NCBI GenBank assembly: GCA_029261925.1
Contig: JAJDAJ010000029.1
Location: forward strand, 42,293 to 106,292
DNA length: 64,000 nucleotides
Direction: 5' to 3'
Origin: Deltaproteobacteria bacterium
GTDB lineage: Bacteria; Myxococcota_A; UBA9160; SZUA-336
Positions within the stretch are counted from its first letter, which is position 1; each line of letters opens with the position of its first letter. Positions 22,523-30,868 of the stretch are shown here, in pieces. The position numbers and the translations under genes are program-made. Below the pieces are notes generated by a model. It did no database searches, had not been told where the DNA came from, and saw only the letters and a list, made by a program, of their open reading frames with translations.

Positions 22523-23677
22523 ATGGATTTCAGCTGGTCCGAGGAGCAGAGGCGACTCCGCGAGGCGGCCACCGCGCTGGGCCGCGAGAAGCTGAACGAC
22601 GACCTCGTGGAGCGTGATCGGAGGGGCGAGTTCAACCGCGAGGGCTGGAGCCAGCTGGCACGGTTCGGCATCCAGGGGCTACCGGTCCCGGCGACGCACG
22701 GGGGCATGGGCCTCGACGCCCTGACCACCGTGGGCGTGCTCGAGGCGCTCGGCTATGGCTGCCGCGACAACGGGCTGATGTTCTCCGTGAACGCGCACAT
22801 GTGGACCGTCGAGGTTCCGCTCGTCGAGTTCGGGACGGACGAGCAGAAGCAGCGCTTCCTGCCCCGCCTGGTGGACGGCACCTGGATCGGTGGCAACGCC
22901 ATGTCCGAGCCCGGCGCCGGCTCCGACGCCCACGCGCTGGTCACGCGGGCGGAGAGGCGCGGCGATCACTACGTGCTCAACGGCAGCAAGATCTACGTGA
23001 CCAACGGCAGCGAAGCCGACGTGGTCGTGGCCTTCGCTTCCACCGATCCTTCGCGTGGCCCGCACGGGATCAGCGCGTTCCTGGTGGAGCGTGACTCCCC
23101 AGGCCTCCGGGTGGGGGCGCGACCCGCCAAGATGGGCTTGCGTACGTCGCCGATGAGCGAGCTGTTCTTCGACGACTGCGAGGTTCCCGCCGCGAACCTG
23201 CTCGGCAGGGAGGGCGGGGGTGGGGCCCTGTTCACGCACGCGATGACCTGGGAGCGCAGCTGCATCCTGGCGAGTGCCGTCGGGTCGATGCAGCGCCTGC
23301 TCGAGACCTGCATCGCGTTCTCGAAGGAACGCAAGCAGTTCGGCAGGCCGATCGGAAGCTTCCAGCTGGTCGCCGACAAGATCGTCAACATGAAGCTCGG
23401 GCTCGAGACCGCACGCGGCCTGCTGTACCAGGCGGCGTGGCTGCGATCCCGGGGCCGGAGCATCTTCCTCGAGGCGGCGCTGGCCAAGCTGCACATCAGC
23501 GAGACCTGGGTGCGCTGTGCGCAGGACGCGATCCAGCTGCACGGGGCCTACGGGTACATGGAGGAGGCCGGGATCGAGCGTGAGCTCCGCGACGCGCTCG
23601 GCAGCCGCATCTACTCCGGGACGTCGGAGATCCAGCGGACGATCATCGCCTCGCTCCTGGGCCTGCGGCCCGAGTGA
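22523..23677 (+). CDS. Acyl-CoA dehydrogenase-family flavoprotein, predicted prolyl-carrier dehydrogenase (PltE-like)
   Basis: This 384-residue ACAD-fold FAD enzyme starts MDFSWSEEQRRLRE. It contains the FAD/substrate segments MSEPGAGSDAHAL and GSKIYVTNGSEADV, MGLRTSPMSELFFDDCEVP, RKQFGRPIGSFQLV, and the C-terminal SGTSEIQRTIIA. The mid-N-terminal DNGLMFSVNAHMW, followed by PLVEFGT, is reminiscent of PltE-type enzymes rather than fatty acyl-CoA dehydrogenases. In context with the ACP and PltF-like ligase, it would oxidise prolyl-S-ACP to a pyrroline or, in two steps, a pyrrole. Product oxidation level cannot be deduced from sequence. It ends 18 bases before the convergent DUF5989 gene. Confidence 0.87.
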   Translation: MDFSWSEEQRRLREAATALGREKLNDDLVERDRRGEFNREGWSQLARFGIQGLPVPATHGGMGLDALTTVGVLEALGYGCRDNGLMFSVNAHMWTVEVPLVEFGTDEQKQRFLPRLVDGTWIGGNAMSEPGAGSDAHALVTRAERRGDHYVLNGSKIYVTNGSEADVVVAFASTDPSRGPHGISAFLVERDSPGLRVGARPAKMGLRTSPMSELFFDDCEVPAANLLGREGGGGALFTHAMTWERSCILASAVGSMQRLLETCIAFSKERKQFGRPIGSFQLVADKIVNMKLGLETARGLLYQAAWLRSRGRSIFLEAALAKLHISETWVRCAQDAIQLHGAYGYMEEAGIERELRDALGSRIYSGTSEIQRTIIASLLGLRPE

Positions 23678-23695
23678 GCCCCCGGCTGGCGCCGG

Positions 23696-23902
23696 CTAGA
23701 AGAGCGTGTAGATGAACGGCGCGGCTGCCGATCCCCCGAGCACGACGAGCAGTCCGACGACCAGCACCGCCACGATGATCGGGGCGAGCCACCACTTCTT
23801 GCTCTCCTTCAGGAAGTCGATGAACTCCCTGCCGATCCCGCCAGAGTCGCGCACGCTCGCCTGCTCGGCGAACTTCTTGCCCTCGCTCTCGTCCTGGCTC
23901 AT
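23696..23902 (-). CDS. DUF5989 (SxtK-like) small membrane protein
   Basis: This 68-residue protein has a hydrophilic N-terminus, the segment EFIDFLKESKKWWLAPIIV leading into one membrane helix (VAVLVVGLLVVLG), and a C-terminus ending SAAAPFIYTLF. This pattern matches the DUF5989 family, which accompanies NodU/SxtI carbamoyltransferases and includes SxtK of saxitoxin clusters. It is the last gene of the carbamoyltransferase trio, downstream of the SxtJ-like gene. Its function is unknown; an accessory or anchoring role is inferred from conserved linkage. Confidence 0.82.
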   Translation of the reverse strand: MSQDESEGKKFAEQASVRDSGGIGREFIDFLKESKKWWLAPIIVAVLVVGLLVVLGGSAAAPFIYTLF

Positions 23903-23920
23903 CGTCGCCTCCGCACGGCC

Positions 23921-24367
23921 TCAGAACTGCCTGAAGTAGCTCTCGGGCTTCCGGGCGGCCCGCGCCTCGACCCAGTAGCTCTCTGCCGACCGGTCGATCT
24001 TCCGGTGCATGGGATCGTACCCGACCGCGCGCATCAGCAGGCCGATCGGCATGATCAGCAGGTAGAAGAGCCCGCCCAGGATCACGTACGAGAGCACGAA
24101 GCCGATCGGGAAGGCGACCAGCGTCAGTCCCACGTAGATCGGCCAGTTGCCCCGCGGCCAGACCAGCGAGAGCGTTCCGGCCAGCAGGCCGATCCCCAGC
24201 AGGCTCGCGGCCACGCCGCTGCGCCAGCTGCCGAGGCCGAAGGCGAAGATCGCCCACTCCTGCCACGCGAGCAGCGCGAGCATGCCGAAGCCCGCGAGGG
24301 CGATGAACCCGAAGCTGCGCAGCGTGCGGTCGTCGGGCCGGAGGTCGAGGTCGAAGATCCGTGCCAC
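23921..24367 (-). CDS. SxtJ-family membrane protein
   Basis: This 148-residue protein has about four hydrophobic segments (FIALAGFGMLALLAW, GVAASLLGIGLLAGTLSLV, IYVGLTLVAFPIGFVLSYV and ILGGLFYLLIMPIGLL). A cytoplasmic-looking tail contains DPMHRKIDRSAESYW and ends ESYFRQF. That tail is the hallmark of SxtJ-like proteins next to carbamoyltransferases. The GTG start lies 3 bases after the carbamoyltransferase stop, so the genes are co-transcribed. Biochemical function is unknown. It may hold the carbamoyltransferase at the membrane, which would fit a lipid-linked or surface-glycan acceptor. Confidence 0.82.
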   Translation of the reverse strand: MARIFDLDLRPDDRTLRSFGFIALAGFGMLALLAWQEWAIFAFGLGSWRSGVAASLLGIGLLAGTLSLVWPRGNWPIYVGLTLVAFPIGFVLSYVILGGLFYLLIMPIGLLMRAVGYDPMHRKIDRSAESYWVEARAARKPESYFRQF

Positions 24368-24370
24368 GAG

Positions 24371-26200
24371 TCAGTCCAGCGCGAACTCGGAGAGGTACGC
24401 CTCGAGGTCGATCTCGCGGGCCTCGGGCTGCTCGCTCTTGAGCAGCACGTGACTCTCGAGCACGAGTACGTCCATGTTCGTGTGCATGAAGCAGCGGTAG
24501 GCGTCCTCGGGCGTGCAGACGATGGGCTCGCCGCGGACGTTGAAGCTGGTGTTGATCACGACCGGGCTGCCGGTCTGCTGCTTGAACGCCCGCAGGATCC
24601 GGTAGAAGCGTGGGTGCCGCTCCTCGTCCACGGTCTGGACGCGAGCGGAGTAGTCCACGTGCGTGATGGCCGGGACGGACGATCGAACCTGCTTGAGCTT
24701 GTCGATACCGGTCGCGTCCTCCGCGACCGGGCTGCGGAGATCCTGCTGGACGGGCGCGACCAGCAGCATGTAGGGGCTGTCCTCTCCAGGGCGCATCTCG
24801 AAGTACGCGTCGACGTCCTCGCGCAGGATCGCGGGCGCGAACGGTCGGAAGGACTCGCGGAACTTGATCTTCAGGTTCATCACCGACTGCATCCGCGTCG
24901 AGCGGGCGTCGCCCAGGATCGAGCGGGCGCCGAGGGCGCGGGGCCCGAACTCCATGCGGTCGGCGAAGTGACCCACCACGTGCTCCGAGGCGATCAGGCC
25001 CGCGATCACGTCGCAGAGCTTCTCCTCGTCCTCGTGGTAGTGGTAGGTGGCGCCCTGCCGATCGAGGAACTCGCGGATCGAGGCGTCGGAGTAGCGCGGG
25101 CCCAGCAGCGAGCCCGACTGCGCGTCGCTCTGGCCGTCGGCCTGGCGGGGATTGTCCAGCAGCTGGTGCCAGACGAAGGTCGCGGCACCCAGCGCACCGC
25201 CGGCGTCGCCCGCCGCGGGCTGGACCCAGAGGCGCTCGAAGGGGCTTTCGCGCAGGACCCGGCCGTTGGCCACGCAGTTGAGCGCCACGCCGCCGGCCAG
25301 GGTCAGGTTCGACATGCCCGTCAGCTCGTGCGCGTGGCGCGCGATCCGCAGCACGATCTCCTCGGTGACGGCCTGGATCGAGGCGGCGATGTCCATCTCC
25401 CGCTGCGTGATCTCGGACTCGGCGCGCCGCGGAGGACCGTCGAAGAGTCCGTCCATCTTGCGCGAGGTCATCACGTCGCGGTGCGTGTACGCGAAGTAGG
25501 ACATGTCCATGCGGAACGAGCCGTCCTCCTTCAAATCGATCAGCTTCTCGAGAATGAGGTCCCGGTAGACCGGCTCGCCGTATGGCGCCAGACCCATGAG
25601 CTTGTACTCGCCGCTGTTCACGCGGAAGCCGGTGAAGTAGGTGAACGCCGAGTACAGCAGGCCCAGGGAGTGCGGGAAGCGCAGCTCGCGCAGCATCTCG
25701 ATCCGGTTCCCTCGACCCACCGCGATGCTGCCCGTCGTCCACTCACCGACGCCGTCCAGGGTCAGGATCGCCGCCTCCTCGAACGGCGACGGGAAGAACG
25801 CGCTGGCGGCGTGCGACTCGTGGTGCTCGAGGAACACGTGGCGCCCCGTGTAGCGCTCACCCAGGCCGCGGTCGATCTCGCGCGGGGTATGAAGCTTCTG
25901 CTTGAGCCAGAGCGGCAAGCCCATCAGGAAGAGCCGGAAGCCTCGCGGCGCATGGGAGAGGTAGGTCTCGAGGATCCGCTCGAACTTCAGTAGCGGCTTG
26001 TCGTAGAAGGCGACGAGGTCGACGTCCTCCACCCTGATGCCGGCCTCGCCGAGGCAGTACTCCACCGCGCGGGCCGGAAACTCGTGGTCGTGCTTCTTGC
26101 GCGTGAAGCGCTCCTCCTGCGCCGCTGCCACGATCCGGCCGTCCTGCACCAGGCAGGCGGCACTGTCGTGATAGAAGGCGGAGAGTCCGAGGATGTTCAT
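24371..26200 (-). CDS. NodU/CmcH/SxtI-family carbamoyltransferase
   Basis: This 609-residue enzyme would transfer a carbamoyl group from carbamoyl phosphate (via an adenylate) to a hydroxyl. The N-terminal Kae1-like domain has MNILGLSAFYHDSAACLV, the metal-binding HHESHAASAF near residue 130, LTLDGVGEWTTGS and AGGVALNCVANG. The C-terminal domain has MEFGPRALGARSILGDAR and NTSFNVRGEPIVCTP. Length is normal for the family. The ATG starts the three-gene unit with SxtJ-like and DUF5989 genes. It lies convergent to the prolyl-carrier cassette, so it could decorate either a natural product or a polysaccharide. NodU and saxitoxin precedents exist for both acceptor types. Confidence 0.93.
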   Translation of the reverse strand: MNILGLSAFYHDSAACLVQDGRIVAAAQEERFTRKKHDHEFPARAVEYCLGEAGIRVEDVDLVAFYDKPLLKFERILETYLSHAPRGFRLFLMGLPLWLKQKLHTPREIDRGLGERYTGRHVFLEHHESHAASAFFPSPFEEAAILTLDGVGEWTTGSIAVGRGNRIEMLRELRFPHSLGLLYSAFTYFTGFRVNSGEYKLMGLAPYGEPVYRDLILEKLIDLKEDGSFRMDMSYFAYTHRDVMTSRKMDGLFDGPPRRAESEITQREMDIAASIQAVTEEIVLRIARHAHELTGMSNLTLAGGVALNCVANGRVLRESPFERLWVQPAAGDAGGALGAATFVWHQLLDNPRQADGQSDAQSGSLLGPRYSDASIREFLDRQGATYHYHEDEEKLCDVIAGLIASEHVVGHFADRMEFGPRALGARSILGDARSTRMQSVMNLKIKFRESFRPFAPAILREDVDAYFEMRPGEDSPYMLLVAPVQQDLRSPVAEDATGIDKLKQVRSSVPAITHVDYSARVQTVDEERHPRFYRILRAFKQQTGSPVVINTSFNVRGEPIVCTPEDAYRCFMHTNMDVLVLESHVLLKSEQPEAREIDLEAYLSEFALD

Positions 26201-26321
26201 TCGAGTGTCTCTTTGTCCGCCGGCTCCGGCACGCGGCCGGCAGCTCTACATCGGCGAGCCGCCTCGCGACCGTGAGGCGGCACCCGGGCGGCCGCCGGGC
26301 TCGGCGGCACCGTCGCAGGCG

Positions 26322-27791
26322 TCACGAGTCGGCGGCTTCGGACGCGAAGAGCCGCAGCTGGGCGTCGGCTTCCTCGCCGCCGTCTGCGGGGATGGGGTAC
26401 TCGCCGGAGAAGCAGGCGTCGCAGAAGCCGTGCTTCATCGAATCCTCCACGCGTCGCAGGGCCTCCAGGGAGAGGTATGCGAGCGAGTCGGAGCCGATCT
26501 TCTGGCGGATCTCCTCGGTGCTGTTGCCGGCAGCGATCAGCTCCTCGCGCGACGGCGTGTCGATGCCGTAGTAGCAGGGCCCCGTCGTGGGGGGCGACGC
26601 CACCCGTACGTGCACCTCACGGGCGCCCGCGTTCCTCAGAACGTTGACCAGCTTGGTCAGCGTGGTGCCGCGGACGATGGAGTCCTCGACCACGATCAGG
26701 CGCTTGCCGTCGACGACCTCGCGGATCGGGTTGTGCTTGACGCGAACGCCGAAGTGGCGGATCGACTGCTCGGGCTGGATGAAGGTGCGCTGCACGTAGT
26801 GGTTACGGATCAGCGCGGTCTCGTACGGCAGGCCGGCCTCCTCGGCGTAGCCCAGGGCGCTGGCGCAGCCGGAGTCCAGCACGGGCACGACCATGTCCGC
26901 GTCGACGGGAAGCTCCCGGGCGAGCTCGTGACCCATGCGCTTGCGGGTCTGGTACACGTTGTGGCCGAAGACCCGCGAGTCGGGACGCGCGAAGTAGATG
27001 TGCTCGAAGACGCAGAAGCGCTCCTTGGAGCGGGGCAGGGGCTGCAGGGAGCGCAGGCGCCCCCTGCGGATCAGGACCACCTCGCCGGGCTCGACGTCGC
27101 GCTCGTAGGCCGCGCCGATCAGGTCGAACGCGCAGGTCTCGCTCGACACGATCCAGGCACCGTCGAGCTGCCCGAGCGACAGCGGCCGGAAGCCGTGCGG
27201 ATCGCGGGCGGCGACCAGCACGTCGTCCATCAGGAGCACCAGCGAGTAGGCCCCGCGCACGCGCGAGAGCGCGTCGGAGACGCGCTGCTCGACCGTGCCG
27301 CGGGCGCGGGCGATCAGGTGCACGAAGACCTCCGAGTCCATGGTCGACTGGAAGATCGAGCCGTAGCTCTCGAGCTCCTCGCGGATCGCCGCGGCGTTCG
27401 TCAGATTTCCGTTGTGAGCCACCGCGATCTGGAGCTGGCTGCTCGTGGCGAGGAAGGGCTGCGCATCCCGCAGGGTGCTCTCGCCCGCGGTCGAGTAGCG
27501 CACGTGCCCGATGGCGTGGCGTCCCTCGAGCGGCGCGAGCGCCGCCTCGTCGAAGATCTCCGCGACCAGGCCCATGCCCTTGTGCACGTGCATGCGCTGG
27601 CTGCGCGAGACGATCCCGGCCGACTCCTGTCCGCGGTGCTGCAGCGCATAGAGGCCGAGGTACGCGAGGTGAGCCGCCTCGGCATGGCCTGATATGCCGA
27701 CCACCCCGCACTCCTCGCGGAAGCGATCCGGGCGTTGCGGCTCGCGCCGGGGAGCGCCCGGTAGCGGGCGCGGGTCGTGATTGCTCGGCAT
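26322..27791 (-). CDS. purF: Amidophosphoribosyltransferase
   Basis: This 489-residue enzyme catalyses the first step of de novo purine synthesis, making 5-phosphoribosylamine from PRPP and glutamine. The Ntn-glutaminase nucleophile is Cys28 in REECGVVGI, after a 27-residue propeptide that must be removed. The PRPP-binding motif is LIVVEDSIVRGTT. Cys residues in RFCVFEH, GPCYYGID and FCDACFSG match the 4Fe-4S type (Bacillus-like) of PurF. The ATG at 27791 is the only good start. No other purine genes are adjacent. Confidence 0.96.
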   Translation of the reverse strand: MPSNHDPRPLPGAPRREPQRPDRFREECGVVGISGHAEAAHLAYLGLYALQHRGQESAGIVSRSQRMHVHKGMGLVAEIFDEAALAPLEGRHAIGHVRYSTAGESTLRDAQPFLATSSQLQIAVAHNGNLTNAAAIREELESYGSIFQSTMDSEVFVHLIARARGTVEQRVSDALSRVRGAYSLVLLMDDVLVAARDPHGFRPLSLGQLDGAWIVSSETCAFDLIGAAYERDVEPGEVVLIRRGRLRSLQPLPRSKERFCVFEHIYFARPDSRVFGHNVYQTRKRMGHELARELPVDADMVVPVLDSGCASALGYAEEAGLPYETALIRNHYVQRTFIQPEQSIRHFGVRVKHNPIREVVDGKRLIVVEDSIVRGTTLTKLVNVLRNAGAREVHVRVASPPTTGPCYYGIDTPSREELIAAGNSTEEIRQKIGSDSLAYLSLEALRRVEDSMKHGFCDACFSGEYPIPADGGEEADAQLRLFASEAADS

Positions 27792-27933
27792 GGGTCAGCC
27801 TCGGACTCCGGCGGCACGGGTACCCGAACCGCATGCGCGGCGGACCCTGCGCGCCGGGCCTGCATCGAGTCTGCCAAGCGGGTGAGCGTGGGTCAAACCC
27901 TGCTCATCTGCCTGCCGGTGCAGCGTCCGGGCT

Positions 27934-28866
27934 TCAGGTCAGCCAGGGCGTCAGGGGTCGCTCGAGGAAGCGTTCGAGATCCCGCGTCGGCTCCTCGAGG
28001 CGCTCGAGGAGCTGCACGCGTGTTGCGGGCAGCAGAGGGCTCAGCTGCTGCTGCTCCTCTTCCGTGCGCCGCTTGAGGAGCTGCTTGAGTAGAGACTGGA
28101 GGCGGGGAGCCCCGAGGATCAGCTCCCGACCCGCCCTGCGCACGGGCGCTGGGGTCAGGCCCCTGGCCAGCTGGAAGGGCCGCGTGCGACGCAGCTTCTC
28201 CAGCGCGATCCGGAGCTTGTGGCGCGCCGCCCGATCTCCCCAGACGTTCGCGTGGACCGCGCCGTTCGCCAGCAGGTCCGCGCGTTCGAGGCCCAGGAAG
28301 GATTGAACCCTGTCGAGCGTGGGGCCGGGCTCGGAGCTCAGCTCGTCGAGCGTGAGCAGGAGCAGGTGCTCGGCGGGGAAGTGGGCCAGGTACTGCTCGA
28401 TCTGGGTCAGGTACAGGCTGGCGTCGATGATCTCCGGGATCTCGTCGAGCGCCTGCTCGAACGAGATGACGCCTTCCGACCGCATGAGGCGGGCCTGCAT
28501 GATGTGCGCGTAGTGCGAGTAGGCCCGCTCGACGGGATGCCGCATGATGTACAGAAGGCGCACCCCGGGCACGTGTCGCGCCATGCGGCCGGGCACGTCT
28601 CCGAAGTGTGGCCAGCGGCTGTAGCATGCGGAGGCCTCTCCACAGATCTGGTCGTCCCGGGCCTCGCTGAACAGCTCGCGATACCAGGACTCGCCGCGGG
28701 CGTACACCGGGTCCCGGCTGAAGAACTGAGGCTCCTTCGGGTGGCACATGAAGACCCGTGGATGCCGCTGGAGAAGCTCGAAGAGGGTCGTGGTCCCGGA
28801 CTTCATGGCGCCGATCACGATGAAATCCGGGAGCCGGCCTTCCCGGCTTGCGCTCACGTGCGCCAC
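27934..28866 (-). CDS. PAPS-dependent sulfotransferase 1
   Basis: This 310-residue sulfotransferase would move sulfate from PAPS to a hydroxyl. The 5'-phosphosulfate loop is PDFIVIGAMKSGTTTLFELL near residue 20. The 3'-phosphate motif is LLYIMRHPVERAYSHYAH near residue 120. Further family features are CHPKEPQFFS and CGEASACYSRWP. The GTG at 28866 is preferred because GGGGGA lies just upstream, 13 bases after the stop of the 2OG-oxygenase gene, with which it is co-directional. It is paralogous to the divergently oriented sulfotransferase at 29925. The acceptor is unknown; carbohydrate or secondary-metabolite hydroxyls are plausible. Confidence 0.9.
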   Translation of the reverse strand: MAHVSASREGRLPDFIVIGAMKSGTTTLFELLQRHPRVFMCHPKEPQFFSRDPVYARGESWYRELFSEARDDQICGEASACYSRWPHFGDVPGRMARHVPGVRLLYIMRHPVERAYSHYAHIMQARLMRSEGVISFEQALDEIPEIIDASLYLTQIEQYLAHFPAEHLLLLTLDELSSEPGPTLDRVQSFLGLERADLLANGAVHANVWGDRAARHKLRIALEKLRRTRPFQLARGLTPAPVRRAGRELILGAPRLQSLLKQLLKRRTEEEQQQLSPLLPATRVQLLERLEEPTRDLERFLERPLTPWLT

Positions 28867-28879
28867 GTCGGTCCCCCGG

Positions 28880-29713
28880 CTATCTGCTTCTCCGCGCACG
28901 CAGCCTGTCCCTGAGCTTGAGAACAACCGGGGGGATGAACAGCCCGAGTGTCCCTCTCCAGCCGCGCGCCGCACCGGATGCCGCATTGCCGGCGCTCGTG
29001 CTCGTCCGGAACACCGTGCTGTGGCGATCCCGCCGGCTCTCCGGGGGACTGTTCGTATAGTAGTACATCGCGATCGAGCGCCGGGCACGGTCCTCGGGGC
29101 AGGTCAGCGGATCGGGATGGCCGTGGAACGAGGTCTCCGACGTCGAGAAGACCACGCTCCGGTTGAACTCCGGGAGGATGCGTGCCTGGCACTCGGTCAG
29201 GTCCGAGTTCCAGAGCTCCAGGTGGCCCCCGTACTCCTCGCGCCAGTCCTTGTTCAGATAGACGAGGAGGTTCAGCCGGCGCTCCAGCGCGAACCGCGCG
29301 TGGTAGTTGAAGTCGGCGTGAACCTCCAGGAAGCCGCCTGGCAGGCTGCAGTGGAGGCCGCCACCGGCGAGGTGAGGGTCGGGAATCAGGTCGGGTATGC
29401 CGGTCATCCGTTCGAGGAACGCGAGAAATGCCGGGGAGTTCAGCTTGTGGATGAACCTCTGCACCCGGGGATGCATGAGCTCTTCGTCCGCGAGAGCGAA
29501 CTTCGCCTCCCGCGGATTGTCGAACCCCCGCCAGTGCGGGTCCGGCAGGGGGATCACCTCGAGCAGTGACTCGAGGAGCGAGTCCGGGAACAGTCCGTCC
29601 ACCGCCGCATGGGGGAAGGGCTTCGCCTGCTGGTAACGGGTGGCCAGCGTGTCGCCCAGTTTTCCCAGCGAGGCGGTCGAGAAGAACTCCCCGAGCTGCT
29701 CGTCGAAATCCAC
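28880..29713 (-). CDS. 2-oxoglutarate/Fe(II)-dependent oxygenase
   Basis: This 277-residue double-stranded beta-helix oxygenase of the prolyl-4-hydroxylase-like class has the iron ligands HxD in EVHADFNYH and a distal His in SETSFHGHPDPL. The Arg for 2-oxoglutarate is in RRSIAMYYYT. The core is preceded by a substrate-binding N-terminus (QAKPFPHAAVDGLFP). I choose GTG 29713 because GGAGG stands 8 bases upstream; ATG 29749 or TTG 29776 would add 12 or 21 residues. The sulfotransferase gene follows 13 bases downstream. Hydroxylation followed by sulfation of the same substrate would be a simple scheme, but the substrate is not known. Confidence 0.87.
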   Translation of the reverse strand: MDFDEQLGEFFSTASLGKLGDTLATRYQQAKPFPHAAVDGLFPDSLLESLLEVIPLPDPHWRGFDNPREAKFALADEELMHPRVQRFIHKLNSPAFLAFLERMTGIPDLIPDPHLAGGGLHCSLPGGFLEVHADFNYHARFALERRLNLLVYLNKDWREEYGGHLELWNSDLTECQARILPEFNRSVVFSTSETSFHGHPDPLTCPEDRARRSIAMYYYTNSPPESRRDRHSTVFRTSTSAGNAASGAARGWRGTLGLFIPPVVLKLRDRLRARRSR

Positions 29714-29721
29714 GTTGCCTG

Positions 29722-29726
29722 CCTCC
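29722..29726 (-). promoter_or_regulatory. Shine-Dalgarno GGAGG for the 2OG-oxygenase
   Basis: GGAGG lies 8 bases before GTG 29713 on the minus strand. It is the best ribosome site near this gene's start and decides the start chosen. Confidence 0.5.
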
Positions 29727-29924
29727 AGCGCCCTGAGCCCGGCTACCATGGTTGGCGAGGCCTGACCCGCCGTCAAGCGCGGTACCGCCGCTCCTCGCTC
29801 CGGATCGGACCGTCCCTGGCTCCAGTGACCCTGCTCGCCAGGGCACCCGGGGGCAGCGGTCTGCGGCTAGCAAGCGGTGGGGGCGGAAGTTAGTTTTGCA
29901 TCCGGCGACAGTGCTGGGGACGGA

Positions 29925-30836
29925 ATGGATCAGGGATCTGCGGGTCGCCTCCCGGACTTCATCATCATCGGCTCGGCGAAGTCCGGTACCACCACGCTCT
30001 ACGAGTACCTGCGCCGCCACTCCGGCGTTCGCATGGCGGTGGCCGAGTCTGCGCAGGTACGGAGCAAGGAGCCGAACTTCTTCGACCCGGCCAAGCACTG
30101 GCACCTCGGCGTGGACTGGTACCGCTCGCTCTTCTCCGGTGCGAGCCCGTCGCAGCTCTGCGGGGAAGCCTCCACCAACTACACGCGCTGGCCCCAGGTT
30201 CAGGGCGTCCCGGAGAGGATTGCCCGTATCGTTCCGGACGTCCGGCTGATCTACCTGCTGCGACATCCGGTGGAGCGCGCGTTCTCCCACTACGTGCACC
30301 GCTACACGCGCGAGGTCCATCCCGGGCGCCCGATCACGGTCCCCTTCGAGGAGTTCGTCGCGGAGCATCCGATGTGCGTGGACAGCAGTGACTACGCCGC
30401 GCAGATCGAGCAGTACCTGCGTTTCTTCGACCGGAGCGCGCTGCTCCTGCTCAAGACCGAGGACCTCCAGGCGGATCCGGGCCGGGTGCTGAAGCGGACG
30501 GCGGAGTTCCTGGGCCTGCAGGGCGAATACGAGGCCGAGGAGCCGATCGTCAGCAACGTCGGCGGGGTCAGTGAGGGGGTGCTTCGCGAGCGGATCACGG
30601 CACCGCTGCGCCGGAATCCGCTCGTCCGGGCGCTGGCAATGGCGCTGCCGCGGACGTGGCGGGATGCGGCCTACGGCGTCCTGCGGCGGTCCCGCTACGG
30701 GCGGGCCCAGCGCAGTCGCTACTTGCCGCCCCCGATGAAGCCGGTCACCCGGGAGGCCCTGCTTGCGCGCTACGAGGAGTCGAACCGGATCCTGCGCGAG
30801 GAGTTCGGCTTCGATACCTCGGGCTGGGACACCTGA
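29925..30836 (+). CDS. PAPS-dependent sulfotransferase 2
   Basis: This 303-residue sulfotransferase has the 5'-PSB loop PDFIIIGSAKSGTTTLYEYL near residue 12 and the 3'-PB motif LIYLLRHPVERAFSHYVH near residue 110. It also has CGEASTNYTRWP and a basic C-terminal half. ATG 29925 follows GGGGA and gives an N-terminus that aligns with sulfotransferase 1 from GRLPDF onward. The two paralogues flank the 2OG-oxygenase in inverted orientation. It ends 32 bases before the convergent YyaL-type gene. Substrate unknown. Confidence 0.9.
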   Translation: MDQGSAGRLPDFIIIGSAKSGTTTLYEYLRRHSGVRMAVAESAQVRSKEPNFFDPAKHWHLGVDWYRSLFSGASPSQLCGEASTNYTRWPQVQGVPERIARIVPDVRLIYLLRHPVERAFSHYVHRYTREVHPGRPITVPFEEFVAEHPMCVDSSDYAAQIEQYLRFFDRSALLLLKTEDLQADPGRVLKRTAEFLGLQGEYEAEEPIVSNVGGVSEGVLRERITAPLRRNPLVRALAMALPRTWRDAAYGVLRRSRYGRAQRSRYLPPPMKPVTREALLARYEESNRILREEFGFDTSGWDT

Positions 30837-30868
30837 GCTCAGCGCGCCCCGGGCCGCCCACGGTCCGC

